Assembly (NCBI RefSeq): GCF_015291745.1
Contig: NZ_CP030059.1
Location: 4,863,501 to 4,927,500 of the forward strand
DNA length: 64,000 nucleotides
Direction: 5' to 3'
Source: Bradyrhizobium sp. CCBAU 53351
Lineage (GTDB): Bacteria > Pseudomonadota > Alphaproteobacteria > Rhizobiales > Xanthobacteraceae
Below are positions 8,972-18,186 of this stretch, in pieces. The stretch's first letter is position 1. Every line of letters starts with the position of its first letter. The notes beneath the pieces were generated by a model, which did no database searches, was not told where the DNA came from, and saw nothing but the letters and a program-made list of their open reading frames with translations. The position numbers and the translations under genes were made by a program.

Positions 8972-9859
8972 ATGTCGGTCGATACCCTTCCCCAGTCGTC
9001 CATTCCGATCACGTCGCCGCTGCGGCCGCGCTTCGGCTTCCTCACCTCGACGCCCATCATCGCCACCGCAACGGTCCTGCTCGCGCTGATCATCCTGATC
9101 TCGATCCTCGCGCCGCTGATCGCGCCGCATGATCCGATCCAGCTCGCGCCTTCGCAGCGGCTCAAGCCGTCGTCCGCGCAGTTCCTGCTCGGCACCGACG
9201 CCTATGGCCGTGACCTGGCGTCGCGCGTCCTCTATGGCGGCCGCATCTCGCTGCTGATCGGCATCGGCTCGGCCATCCTGTCGATCGTCATCGGGCTCGC
9301 GATCGGTCTCGTCTCCGGCTTCTTCAAGCTGGTCGATGCCGTGCTGATGCGCGTCATGGACGGCCTGATGGCGATGCCGAGCATCCTGCTCGCCATCGCC
9401 GTGGTGTCGCTGTCCGGGGCCAGCCTCTGGACCGTGCTGATCGCGATCACCATCCCCGAGATTCCGCGCGTGGCGCGCCTTGTACGCTCCGTCGTGCTGT
9501 CGGCGCGCGAGGAGCCTTATGTCGAGGCGGCGATCTCGGTCGGCTCGTCCCTGCCGAAGATCATGTTGCGGCACCTGATGCCGAACACGGTGGCGCCGCT
9601 GATCGTCCAGGGCACCTATATCTGCGCCAGCGCCATCCTCACCGAGGCCATCCTCTCCTTCCTCGGCGCCGGCATCTCGCCGGAGACGCCGACCTGGGGC
9701 AACATCATGGCCGAGGGCCGCCAGTACTTCCAGATCAAGCCGTCGCTGATCTTCTGGCCCGGCCTGCTGCTCTCGATCGCCATCCTCAGCATCAACCTCA
9801 TCGGCGACGCCGCCCGCGACGCCCTCGATCCGCGCATGAAGCAGCGGGAGGGGAAGTGA
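8972..9859 (+). CDS. Peptide-type ABC transporter permease (DppC-like)
   Basis: This is the second permease subunit, 295 residues, of the DppC/OppC family. It has the N-terminal OppC_N-type helix, then the LLGTDAYGRDLASRVLYGGRISL block and an EPYVEAA coupling loop. ATG at 8972 was chosen over an upstream in-frame ATG at 8888 because AAGGACAAGG precedes it and the family homology begins at about residue 15. It should pair with the DppB-like protein to form the channel for ligands brought by the divergent binding proteins. Confidence 0.9.
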   Translation: MSVDTLPQSSIPITSPLRPRFGFLTSTPIIATATVLLALIILISILAPLIAPHDPIQLAPSQRLKPSSAQFLLGTDAYGRDLASRVLYGGRISLLIGIGSAILSIVIGLAIGLVSGFFKLVDAVLMRVMDGLMAMPSILLAIAVVSLSGASLWTVLIAITIPEIPRVARLVRSVVLSAREEPYVEAAISVGSSLPKIMLRHLMPNTVAPLIVQGTYICASAILTEAILSFLGAGISPETPTWGNIMAEGRQYFQIKPSLIFWPGLLLSIAILSINLIGDAARDALDPRMKQREGK

Positions 9860-9872
9860 AGCAATTGACGTT

Positions 9873-9999
9873 GTCATTCCGGGGCGCGGCTCTTGGCGCG
9901 AACCCGGAATCCATTTCACCACATGTGCTGCGGCCCGATGGATTCTCAGGTGCGCAATTGCGCACCAGGGCTCGCGACTTTGTCGCGCCCCGGAATGAC
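9873..9999. repeat. Family A intergenic palindrome, copy A2 (long form)
   Basis: This 127-bp copy, with GTCATTCCGGGG and CCCCGGAATGAC ends, lies between the DppC-like and ATPase genes. It contains the additional perfect palindrome GGTGCGCAATTGCGCACC. Its right end supplies an ATG (9995) that is in frame with the ATPase gene. Confidence 0.88.
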
Positions 10000-10012
10000 G
10001 GAGAGATTTGAC

Positions 10013-11662
10013 GTGACCGACACCATCCTCGATATCAACAACCTCGTCGTCTCCATCGGCAAGAAGCCGAATGGGCCCAAGATCATCGACGGCATCTCGA
10101 TCCAGGTCCGCGAGCGCGAGACGCTGTGTCTCGTCGGCGAAAGCGGCTCAGGCAAGTCGGTGACCTCGCTCACCACGATGGGCCTGTTGCCGAAGGGCAC
10201 GCTGGTTCCCACCGCCGGCAGCGTCAAACTGGTCGGCGAGGAGATCCTCACGGCGACCGACCGCCGCCTCCGCCAATTGCGCGCGACCAAGATGGCGATG
10301 ATCTTCCAGGAGCCGATGACTGCGCTCAACCCGGTCGTGCCGGTCGGCCGCCAGATCGACGAGGTCTTGCGCGCGCACACCAACCTCGACGCCAGGGCGC
10401 GCAAGAAGCGCATTCTCGACATGATGGAGCAGGTCCACCTGCCCCAGGTCGAGCGCATCTTTGCCTCCTACCCGCACCGGCTCTCCGGCGGGCAGCGCCA
10501 GCGCATCATGATCGCGATGGCCCTCGTGCTGGAGCCGAAGCTGCTGATCGCGGACGAGCCGACCACCGCGCTCGACGTCACCACGCAGAAGCAGATCCTG
10601 CTGCTGATCCGCGAGCTGCAGCGCGATCACGGCACAGCCGTGCTGTTCATCACCCACGACATGGGCGTGGTGGCCGAGATCGCCGACCGCGTGGCGGTAA
10701 TGCGGCAGGGCCGGCTGGTCGAAACCGGCCCGCTCGAAACCGTGCTGCGCAATCCCACCATGGAATATACCCGCAACCTGCTGGCCTCGGTCCCGAGCCT
10801 GGTGCCGCGGGCGCCGCGCGAGGAAAGCCGCGAGCCGATCGTGCTCGAGGCCAACGAGCTCAGCAAGGTCTACAAGGAGCGCGCCTTCTTCGGCAAAGGC
10901 CGCGAGGTCGTCGCCGCCGACAAGGTGACGCTGACGCTGCGCAAAGGCCGCACGCTTGGCATCGTCGGCGAAAGCGGCTCGGGCAAGTCGACTGTGGCGC
11001 GCTGCATCGTGCGCCTGATCGATCCGACCTCCGGCGGCGTGCGCCTTGCCGGACGCGAGATCGCCGACATCTCGCGGCGTCTGCTGCAGCCGCACCGGCA
11101 GAAGATCCAGATCGTATTCCAGGATCCCTACCGCTCGCTCAATCCGCGCGTCACTGTCGGCGAGAGTATTGCGGAAGGCCCGATCAATTACGGCGTCGCG
11201 CACGCTGAGGCGATGAAGCGCGCCCGCGAGTTGCTCGAACTGGTCGGCCTGCCCGCCGATGCGGTGTCGCGCTATCCGCACCAGTTCTCCGGCGGCCAGC
11301 GTCAGCGCATCGCAATTGCGCGCGCGCTCGCGCTCGATCCGGACGTGCTGGTCGCGGACGAGGCGGTCTCCGCGCTCGACGTCTCCGTGCAGGCGCAGGT
11401 GCTGGAACTGCTCGACGAGATCCAGCAGCGGCTCGGCATCGCCATCCTGTTCATCACCCACGATCTGCGCGTCGCCGCACAAATCTGCGACGAGGTCGTG
11501 GTGATGCAGCACGGCCGCGTCGTCGAACAGGGCCCCGCCGCCGAGGTGCTGACGCATCCGAAGCAGGCCTACACCAAGGCGCTGCTGGACGCCGCGCCGG
11601 GGCGCAACTGGGACTTTGCGAACTTCCGGCCGGTGTCGGAAGGCGTCGGGGCAAGCGCCTAA
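10013..11662 (+). CDS. Fused dual-domain peptide ABC transporter ATPase (DppD-DppF type)
   Basis: This is the energy-coupling subunit, with two complete ABC ATPase domains in one 549-residue chain, as in GsiA or YejF. Walker A GESGSGKS occurs at residues 42-49 and 319-326. ABC signatures LSGGQ (157-161) and FSGGQ (425-429) and ADEP/ADEA Walker B motifs follow. GTG at 10013 has GGAGAG seven bases upstream; ATG at 9995 would add six residues read from repeat A2. It probably energises the permeases at 8011-9859. Confidence 0.92.
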   Translation: MTDTILDINNLVVSIGKKPNGPKIIDGISIQVRERETLCLVGESGSGKSVTSLTTMGLLPKGTLVPTAGSVKLVGEEILTATDRRLRQLRATKMAMIFQEPMTALNPVVPVGRQIDEVLRAHTNLDARARKKRILDMMEQVHLPQVERIFASYPHRLSGGQRQRIMIAMALVLEPKLLIADEPTTALDVTTQKQILLLIRELQRDHGTAVLFITHDMGVVAEIADRVAVMRQGRLVETGPLETVLRNPTMEYTRNLLASVPSLVPRAPREESREPIVLEANELSKVYKERAFFGKGREVVAADKVTLTLRKGRTLGIVGESGSGKSTVARCIVRLIDPTSGGVRLAGREIADISRRLLQPHRQKIQIVFQDPYRSLNPRVTVGESIAEGPINYGVAHAEAMKRARELLELVGLPADAVSRYPHQFSGGQRQRIAIARALALDPDVLVADEAVSALDVSVQAQVLELLDEIQQRLGIAILFITHDLRVAAQICDEVVVMQHGRVVEQGPAAEVLTHPKQAYTKALLDAAPGRNWDFANFRPVSEGVGASA

Positions 11663-11677
11663 GTCAACTCTCCCCTG

Positions 11678-11806
11678 GTCATTTCCGGGGCATCGCGAAG
11701 CGATGAGCTCTGGTGCGCAATGGCGCACCGGAGAATCCAGCGGGCCTCAGACTCTGTCGCAAGATGGATTTCCGGGCTCGCGCCAAGTGGCGCGCCCCGG
11801 AATGAC
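11678..11806. repeat. Family A intergenic palindrome, copy A3 (long form)
   Basis: This 129-bp copy lies between the ATPase and M81 peptidase genes. Its outer arms are slightly degenerate (GTCATTTCCGGGG). It contains GGTGCGCAATGGCGCACC, the same inner palindrome as copies A2 and A4. Confidence 0.85.
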
Positions 11807-11933
11807 GGCGGAGTGTGAGACGCAGCATTCCCAAAACAGCTTGAGGCCATGCGCGGCGCGATGGCCTCTCACCTTGCTCTCCTCGCAAAGCCAAGGCTAA
11901 TTTCGCGCACTTTCCAATGCTGGACTTGAATTG

Positions 11934-13439
11934 ATGACACGTATCGCCGTCGGCGGCTTCCTGCACGAAACCAACACCTTTGCTCCCACCAAGGCGACCT
12001 TCGCCGATTTCCAGCATGGCGGGGGCTGGCCGGCGATGACGGAAGGCGCCGACGTGCTGAAGGTGATGCGGGGCATCAATGTCGGCCTTGCCGGTTTCGT
12101 CGACAGCGCCGAAGCCAACGGCTGGGAACTCATCCCGACGATTGCTGCCGCTGCGAGTCCCTCCGCGCATGTCACCAAGGACGCCTTCGAGCGCATCGTG
12201 AAGGTGATGATCGACGGCATCAAGGCCGCCGGCCCGATCGACGCGGTCTATCTCGATCTGCACGGCGCGATGGTGACCGAGCACCTCGACGACGGCGAAG
12301 GCGAGATCCTGGCGCGCGTGCGCCGTGTCATCGGCAAGGACGTTCCGCTGGTCGCCAGCCTCGACCTGCATGCCAACGTCACGCCCGAGATGATGGAACA
12401 CGCGGACGCGCTGATCGCCTATCGCACCTATCCGCACATCGACATGGCCGAGACCGGCCGCGCCTGCGCGCGGCATCTGGCGCTGCTGCTGAAGACCAGG
12501 CAGCGCTTTGCAAAGTCGTTCCGGCAATTGCCGTTCCTGATTGCGATCAGCTGGCAATGCACCAATGACTTCCCCACCAAGGGCATCTACGAAAAGCTCG
12601 CCGCCTTGGAGGCCGATGCGGTTCCGACGCTCTCCTTCGCGCCCGGCTTTCCGGCCGCCGACTTCCGCGATTGCGGCCCGAGCGTGTTCGCCTATGGCAG
12701 GACGCAAGCCGACGCCGATCGTGCGGCGGATGCGATCGTCAAGCTGATCGAAAGCCACGAGGACGATTTCGACGGCAAGATCTGGTTGCCTGACGACGGC
12801 GTGCGCCACGCCATGGAACTTGCGAAGAGCGCGAGCAAGCCGATCATCATCGCCGACACCCAGGACAATCCTGGCGCCGGCGGCGATTCCGACACAACCG
12901 GCATGCTGCGCGCACTGGTGCGCAACAGAGCGAGCGCGGCGACCGGGGCGATCTACGATCCGGAATCCGCGAAGGCCGCGCATGCGGCCGGCGTCGGCGC
13001 CACCGTCACGCTGTCGCTCGGCGGCAAGTCCGGCATTCCCGGCGACGCGCCCTACACCGAGACCTTCGTCGTCGAGCAATTGTCCGACGGCCGCTTCATC
13101 GCGCCCGGCCCCTATTATGGCGGCCGCGAGATGGAGATGGGCCCCTCAGCAGCCTTGCGCATCGGCGACGTCCGCGTCGTCGTCTCCTCGCACAAGGCCC
13201 AGCTCGCCGACCAGGCGATGTATCGCTATGTCGGCATCGAGCCGACGCAGGAGAAGATCCTGGTCAACAAGAGCTCGGTGCACTTCCGTGCGGATTTCGA
13301 GCCGATCGCTGCGAGCCTGATGATCTGCGCCGCGCCCGGCGCGATGCCGGCCGACACCGCTGCCCTGCCCTGGACGCGCCTGCGTCCGGGCATCCGCATC
13401 AAGCCGAACGGCCCCGTTTTCAACCCTCCCTCACGCTAA
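11934..13439 (+). CDS. M81 family metallopeptidase (MlrC/microcystinase C-like)
   Basis: This predicted zinc peptidase, about 501 residues, belongs to the family typified by MlrC, which cleaves linearised microcystin and its Adda-containing fragments in sphingomonads. It has the N-terminal GGFLHETNTF signature and zinc-ligand segments YLDLHGAM and LDLHANVTPEM. The C-terminal half is the MlrC_C domain with DTQDNPGAGGDSDTT. ATG at 11934 is preferred to the adjacent TTG at 11931. Beside a peptide importer and other hydrolases it may act on peptides with unusual residues; the real substrate is unknown. Confidence 0.88.
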   Translation: MTRIAVGGFLHETNTFAPTKATFADFQHGGGWPAMTEGADVLKVMRGINVGLAGFVDSAEANGWELIPTIAAAASPSAHVTKDAFERIVKVMIDGIKAAGPIDAVYLDLHGAMVTEHLDDGEGEILARVRRVIGKDVPLVASLDLHANVTPEMMEHADALIAYRTYPHIDMAETGRACARHLALLLKTRQRFAKSFRQLPFLIAISWQCTNDFPTKGIYEKLAALEADAVPTLSFAPGFPAADFRDCGPSVFAYGRTQADADRAADAIVKLIESHEDDFDGKIWLPDDGVRHAMELAKSASKPIIIADTQDNPGAGGDSDTTGMLRALVRNRASAATGAIYDPESAKAAHAAGVGATVTLSLGGKSGIPGDAPYTETFVVEQLSDGRFIAPGPYYGGREMEMGPSAALRIGDVRVVVSSHKAQLADQAMYRYVGIEPTQEKILVNKSSVHFRADFEPIAASLMICAAPGAMPADTAALPWTRLRPGIRIKPNGPVFNPPSR

Positions 13440-13452
13440 CCGGACAGGACCC

Positions 13453-14625
13453 ATGCCCACACTCGAGCGCATCGACGGCTACGCCGACGAACTCACCGCT
13501 ATCAGGCGCGACCTCCACGCCCATCCCGAGATCGGCTTCGAGGAAGTGCGCACCTCCGGCATCGTCGCCGACAAGCTGGAGAGCTGGGGCATCGAGGTGC
13601 ATCGCGGCCTCGGCGGCACCGGCGTGATCGGCATCATCAAGGGCAAGGGCTCGGGCAGCAAGCGCATCGGCCTGCGCGCCGACATGGATGCGCTGCCGAT
13701 GGAAGAGAACACCAATCTGAAATGGAGCTCGAAGATCCCCGGCCGCTTCCACGGCTGCGGCCATGACGGCCACACCACCATGCTGCTCGGCACCGCCCGC
13801 TATCTCGCCGAGACCCGGAATTTCGACGGCACCGTGCACCTGATCTTCCAGCCGGCCGAGGAAGGGCTCGGCGGCGCCCGCGCGATGATCAAGGACGGCC
13901 TGTTCGAGAAGTTTCCCTGCGACGAGCTCTACGGCCTGCACAACGCGCCGGATCTCAATCACGGCGAGATCGCGATCCTGCCGGGACCTGCAATGGCCAG
14001 CGCCGACTTCTTCGACCTGCGCATCACCGGCTACGGCGCGCATGGTGCGATGCCCGAGCGCTCCAAGGACGCGGTGATCATCGCGACCACGCTGGCGCAG
14101 GCGATCCAGACCATCGTCAGCCGCAACGTCGAGCCGCTGCAGGCCGCGGTGGTGTCGATCACCCAGATCCACGCGGGCTCAGCCTACAACGTCATTCCCG
14201 GCGATGCACATCTCTGCGGCACCATCCGCACCTTCTCGAAGGAGGTCCGCAGCCTCGTCAGCGAACGCATCCGCACGATCTGCGCCGGCATCGCAAGCGC
14301 CTACCAATGCGTGATCGACGTCGACATCCGCGACACCTTCGGCGTGCTGGTCAACCAGGTCGAACAGTCCAAGGTGGTCGAGGAGGTCGCGCGCACCATC
14401 GTCGACCCCGCCAAGGTGATCACCCGCGCCCAGCCCAAAATGGGCAGTGAGGATTTCGCCGACATGCTGGAGACGATTCCCGGTGCCTATTTCTGGGTCG
14501 GCCATGACGGCTCGGTGCCGGTGCACAATCCCGGCTTCGTGCTCGACGACAAGATCCTGCCGATCGGCGCCAGCATGTTCGCCCGCATCATCGAGACGCG
14601 CATGCCGGTAGGCGCTCATGCATAA
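13453..14625 (+). CDS. M20 family amidohydrolase (hippurate hydrolase-like)
   Basis: This is a cytoplasmic M20D-type amidohydrolase of 390 residues, similar in plan to HipO and IAA-amino-acid hydrolases, which split N-acyl amino acids. Visible motifs are RRDLHAHPEIGFEE, GLRADMDALPM, CGHDGHTTM with the metal-binding Cys and His, and PAEEGLGGARAM. ATG lies 13 bp after the previous stop, and its own end overlaps the amidase start by 8 bp, so the three genes are tightly coupled. It may deacylate products from the upstream peptidases. Confidence 0.9.
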   Translation: MPTLERIDGYADELTAIRRDLHAHPEIGFEEVRTSGIVADKLESWGIEVHRGLGGTGVIGIIKGKGSGSKRIGLRADMDALPMEENTNLKWSSKIPGRFHGCGHDGHTTMLLGTARYLAETRNFDGTVHLIFQPAEEGLGGARAMIKDGLFEKFPCDELYGLHNAPDLNHGEIAILPGPAMASADFFDLRITGYGAHGAMPERSKDAVIIATTLAQAIQTIVSRNVEPLQAAVVSITQIHAGSAYNVIPGDAHLCGTIRTFSKEVRSLVSERIRTICAGIASAYQCVIDVDIRDTFGVLVNQVEQSKVVEEVARTIVDPAKVITRAQPKMGSEDFADMLETIPGAYFWVGHDGSVPVHNPGFVLDDKILPIGASMFARIIETRMPVGAHA

Positions 14626-16039
14626 AAAGAGCGTCGAGGATGCGGTCACCTCGCTGCACGATCTGTCCGCGGTCGATCTGATCGCGGGCTATCGCGCCAA
14701 GCAATTCTCGCCGAGCGAGGTGCTGGAGGATCTGCTCGCGCATGTCACGGCATGGGAACCGCATCTGAAGGCGCTCTATGCGTTCGATCCGGACAGCGCG
14801 CGCGAAGCCGCCAAGGCCTCGACCGCGCGCTGGAGCGGCGGCGAGCCATCCGGCGCGCTCGACGGCGTGCCCGTCACGGTGAAGGACAACATCGCGACCA
14901 AGGGCGTGCCTGTGCCGCTGGGGGCAGCCAGCGTCAAGCTGGTGCCGGCCGGGAAGGACGCTCCGCCCGCCGCGCGGCTGCGCGAGGCCGGCGCGATCAT
15001 TTTCGCCAAGACCACCATGCCCGATTACGGCATGCTGTCCTCCGGGCTCTCCAGCTTCCACGCGCTGGCGCGCAACCCGTGGGACCTCACCAAGAATCCC
15101 GGCGGCTCCAGCGCGGGCGCAGGGGCCGCAGCGGCGGCCGGCTATGGCCCGTTGCATCTCGGCACCGATATCGGCGGCTCGGTGCGCCTGCCCGCGGGAT
15201 GGTGCGGGCTCGTCGGCCTGAAGCCGAGCTTCGGCCGCGTGCCGATCGATCCCACCTATGTCGGGCGCGTCGCCGGGCCCATGACCCGCACGGTCGACGA
15301 TTGCGCGCTGATGATGAGCGTAATCGCAAAGCCCGATCGGCGCGACGGGATGAGCCTGCCTGCCGAGCCGCTCAACTGGAAGGGCCTCGAAAAATCGCCG
15401 CGCAAGCTGCGCATCGGATTGATGCTCGATGCGGGCGTCGGCCTGCCGGCGGAACGAGCGGTCCGCGACGTCGCGGTGAAAGCCGCAAAGGCGTTCGAAT
15501 CCGCAGGCAGCGTCGTCACCGAGGTCGACGGCATCCTCACGCGCGAGATGCTCGACGGCCTCGACAATTTCTGGCGCGCGCGGATGTGGGACGATTTGGC
15601 GAAGCTGACACCGGCCGAGCAGGCCAAGGTGCTGCCCTACATTTTCAAATGGGGTGCGTCGGGCGCAAAACTCTCGGGCGTCGATGTCATTCGCGGCTTC
15701 AACCAGACCATGGCGATCCGGGCCGCGGCCGGAAAACTGTTTTGCGAGCTCGACTATGTGATCTCGCCGACCGCGCCGAACGTGAACTATGCGGCGGAAT
15801 GGGCTTCGCCGACCAACGATCCGATGAGGCCATTCGAGCACATCTGCTATACCGTGCCGTGGAATATGTCGGAGAACCCGGCGATCTCCGTCAACGGTGG
15901 CTTCGACGCCCAGGGCTTTCCCATCGGCGTGCAGATCGTCGGCCGGCGCTTCGACGATATCGGCGTGCTCGGCATGGCCAAGGCGTTCGAGGCCCTGCGC
16001 GGCCCGCAGCGGCCGTGGCCCAAGCCGCCGGCGAAGTAG
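14618..16039 (+). CDS. Amidase signature family protein
   Basis: This 473-residue Ser-cisSer-Lys amidase (GatA/AtzF-type fold) hydrolyses carboxamide bonds. The triad is visible: Lys89 in VTVKDN, Ser164/Ser165 in NPGGSSAGAG and nucleophile Ser188 in TDIGGSVR. Length and context argue against a GatCAB subunit, since no gatB or gatC is near. It overlaps the preceding M20 gene, the mark of translational coupling, and is the last hydrolase of the peptide-uptake locus. Confidence 0.9.
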   Translation: MHKKSVEDAVTSLHDLSAVDLIAGYRAKQFSPSEVLEDLLAHVTAWEPHLKALYAFDPDSAREAAKASTARWSGGEPSGALDGVPVTVKDNIATKGVPVPLGAASVKLVPAGKDAPPAARLREAGAIIFAKTTMPDYGMLSSGLSSFHALARNPWDLTKNPGGSSAGAGAAAAAGYGPLHLGTDIGGSVRLPAGWCGLVGLKPSFGRVPIDPTYVGRVAGPMTRTVDDCALMMSVIAKPDRRDGMSLPAEPLNWKGLEKSPRKLRIGLMLDAGVGLPAERAVRDVAVKAAKAFESAGSVVTEVDGILTREMLDGLDNFWRARMWDDLAKLTPAEQAKVLPYIFKWGASGAKLSGVDVIRGFNQTMAIRAAAGKLFCELDYVISPTAPNVNYAAEWASPTNDPMRPFEHICYTVPWNMSENPAISVNGGFDAQGFPIGVQIVGRRFDDIGVLGMAKAFEALRGPQRPWPKPPAK

Positions 16040-16048
16040 CCGCACTCT

Positions 16049-16176
16049 GTCATTCCGGGTTGCGCCCACTTGGCGCAAGCCCGGAATCCATTCATCGGCA
16101 CTACTGGTGCGGATTGATGGATTCTCAGGTGCGCAATTGCGCACCGTAGCTCGCGCTTCGCGCGCCGCGGAATGAC
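16049..16176. repeat. Family A intergenic palindrome, copy A4 (long form)
   Basis: This 128-bp copy begins 10 bp after the amidase stop. It has GTCATTCCGGG and GGAATGAC ends and the inner palindrome GGTGCGCAATTGCGCACC. It may also serve as a terminator before the enoyl-CoA hydratase gene. Confidence 0.88.
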
Positions 16177-16218
16177 GTGCTAGAGAGACCGATAAAGAAA
16201 CCGGGAAGGAAACCACCC

Positions 16219-17109
16219 ATGGCGTATGAGACGATCAAATACGAGGTCGCCGAGCAGATCCTCACCATCACGCTGAACCGGCCCGACAAGCTCAACGCCT
16301 TCAACGCGCAGATGCAAGCCGAGTTGATCGACGCGTTCGACGCCGCCGACAAGGACGACAACGTCCGCGCCATCATCGTCACAGGCGCCGGCCGCGGCTT
16401 TTGCGCGGGCGCCGATCTCTCTTCCGGCGCCGACACCTTCGATCGCGACGCGCGGCGCGGGCCCGTGAAGCGCTTCGCCGACGGCAAGGTCGACTACAGC
16501 GATCCGCAGGTGCGCGACGGCGGCGGCCAGGTGACCTTGCGCATCTTCAAATGCCTGAAGCCGGTGATCGCCGCGGTGAACGGTCCCGCGGTCGGCATCG
16601 GCGTCACCATGCAGCTCGCGATGGACATCCGGATTGCCTCCGATGCCGCGCGGTTCGGCTTCGTGTTCTCCCAGCGCGGCATCGTGCCGGAGGCGGCTTC
16701 GAGCTGGTTCCTGCCGCGCATCGTCGGGATCTCGCAGGCGCTGGAATGGTGCTATTCGGGCCGCGTCTTCCCCGCCCAGGAAGCCCTCGCCGGCCGTCTC
16801 GTCAGCAAGGTCGTCGCGCCAGATGATCTGCTGCCGACCGCCCGCGCGCTCGCCAAGGAGTTTGCGGCGAAGACCGCGCCGGTCTCGGTGGCGCTGATCC
16901 GCCAGATGATGTGGCGCATGATGGGCGCCGACGATCCCATGGAGGCTCACAAGGTCGACAGCCGCGGCATCTACGCACGCGGCCGCTCGGACGACGTGAA
17001 GGAAGGCGTGGTGTCGTTTTTGGAGAAGCGTCCGGCGCAGTTCAAGAACAAGGTCTCGACCGACATGCCGGATTATTTCCCGTGGTGGACCGAGCGGGAG
17101 TACAAATAA
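16219..17109 (+). CDS. Enoyl-CoA hydratase/isomerase family protein
   Basis: This is a crotonase-fold enzyme of 296 residues, expected to add water across, or isomerise, an enoyl-CoA double bond in fatty-acid or aromatic catabolism. Visible signatures are LNRPDKLNAFNAQM, GRGFCAGADLS for CoA binding, and the oxyanion-hole region AAVNGPAVGIGVTMQLAMDIRI. ATG at 16219 follows GGGAAGGA; an upstream in-frame ATG at 16177 lies against repeat A4 and is less likely. It faces the oxidoreductase gene convergently. Confidence 0.9.
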   Translation: MAYETIKYEVAEQILTITLNRPDKLNAFNAQMQAELIDAFDAADKDDNVRAIIVTGAGRGFCAGADLSSGADTFDRDARRGPVKRFADGKVDYSDPQVRDGGGQVTLRIFKCLKPVIAAVNGPAVGIGVTMQLAMDIRIASDAARFGFVFSQRGIVPEAASSWFLPRIVGISQALEWCYSGRVFPAQEALAGRLVSKVVAPDDLLPTARALAKEFAAKTAPVSVALIRQMMWRMMGADDPMEAHKVDSRGIYARGRSDDVKEGVVSFLEKRPAQFKNKVSTDMPDYFPWWTEREYK

Positions 17110-17112
17110 GTT

Positions 17113-17191
17113 CGTAGGGCGGGTTAGCCGAAGGCGTACCCCGCCTCTTCTCTTGAGGCAGAACGGCGGGTTACGCTTCGCTAACCCGCCC
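17113..17191. repeat. Family C palindrome between convergent genes, copy C1
   Basis: This is an inverted repeat with arms reading GGGCGGGTTAG and CTAACCCGCCC around a degenerate centre. It fills the 99-bp gap between two convergent stop codons and probably acts as a bidirectional terminator. A related element lies at 34424-34521. Confidence 0.75.
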
Positions 17192-17208
17192 AACGTCGTC
17201 GGCACTGA

Positions 17209-18186
17209 TCAGTCCATCATCAGCGCCACACGCCCGATCGCCTTGCGGTCGATCAGGAGCCGCATTGCCTTCGCATAGTCCTGCAGCGGCAGGCGGTGTG
17301 AGATGTTGGGGCGCAGCTTGCCCTGCTCCGCCCATTGCAGCAGCGCCTTCAGGCGCACCTCGCCGAGCGCAGGGTTCTTTCGGACCGCTTCGCCGGCGCG
17401 CACACCGAGTACGCTGGCGCCTTTGATCAGCAGGAGGTTGGTCCTGGCCGAACCGATGCCGCCGGTGAAGCCAATCACCAGCAGCCGCGCGCCCCAGGCG
17501 ATGCAGCGCATCGAATCTTCAAACACCTGGCCGCCGACGGGATCGAACACGACGTCCGCGCCGCGACCATCTGTGATGCGCTTGACGGCATCGCGAAACG
17601 GCTCGCGGTCGTAGCGGACGAGATGATCGGCGCCGCGCGATTTCGCGATGGCGAGCTTCTCGTCACTTGAGGCGGTCGCGATCACGATGGCGCCCAGCAT
17701 CTTGCCGATCTCGACGGCCGCCAATCCCGTGCCGCCGCCTGCGCCATGCACCAGCAGCACCTCGCCCGGTTCGATCCGGCCGCGATCGATCAGCGCATGA
17801 TAGGCCGTGCCATGACCGGCAAGATAGGTCGCGGCTTCCGCGTAGTCGAATGTCGACGGCATCGGCGTCAGTTGCGCTGATGTCACCACCGCCTCATCGG
17901 TAAACGCGCCGTGGCGCATCTTCACGATGACCTTGTCGCCGATGACAACGCCTTTCACCTCGGCGCCGATCTCGGTCACGTCGCCGGCGGCTTCCATGCC
18001 GGGCGTGAACGGCAGCTCCGGCTTGAGCTGATATTGGCCGGCCGCCATCAGCACGTCAGGGAAATTCAGCCCGGCGGCGCGGATCGCAACGCGCACCTCG
18101 CCCGGATTCAGGGGGCGCGACGGAAACTCCTCGAGCCGCAATTTTTCGGGCTCGCCGAGCGAGCGGCAGACGACGGCGCGCACCAT
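17209..18186 (-). CDS. Quinone oxidoreductase-type MDR protein (NADPH-dependent)
   Basis: This 325-residue member of the zinc-free medium-chain reductase branch is expected to reduce quinones or conjugated enones with NADPH. It starts VRAVVCRSLGEPEKL after Met, has the AAGLNFPD segment near residue 35, the nucleotide-binding HGAGGGTGLAAVEIG motif near 150-165 and DPVGG near 220. The stop of the preceding isomerase-like gene and its own ATG share a base (TGATG), so the two are coupled. Confidence 0.9.
   Translation of the reverse strand: MVRAVVCRSLGEPEKLRLEEFPSRPLNPGEVRVAIRAAGLNFPDVLMAAGQYQLKPELPFTPGMEAAGDVTEIGAEVKGVVIGDKVIVKMRHGAFTDEAVVTSAQLTPMPSTFDYAEAATYLAGHGTAYHALIDRGRIEPGEVLLVHGAGGGTGLAAVEIGKMLGAIVIATASSDEKLAIAKSRGADHLVRYDREPFRDAVKRITDGRGADVVFDPVGGQVFEDSMRCIAWGARLLVIGFTGGIGSARTNLLLIKGASVLGVRAGEAVRKNPALGEVRLKALLQWAEQGKLRPNISHRLPLQDYAKAMRLLIDRKAIGRVALMMD

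Noticed and set aside
14588..16216. 542-codon minus-strand frame opposite the amidase
   Set aside because: The amidase on the plus strand has its full catalytic triad; the antisense product is Arg/His-rich and unlike any family.
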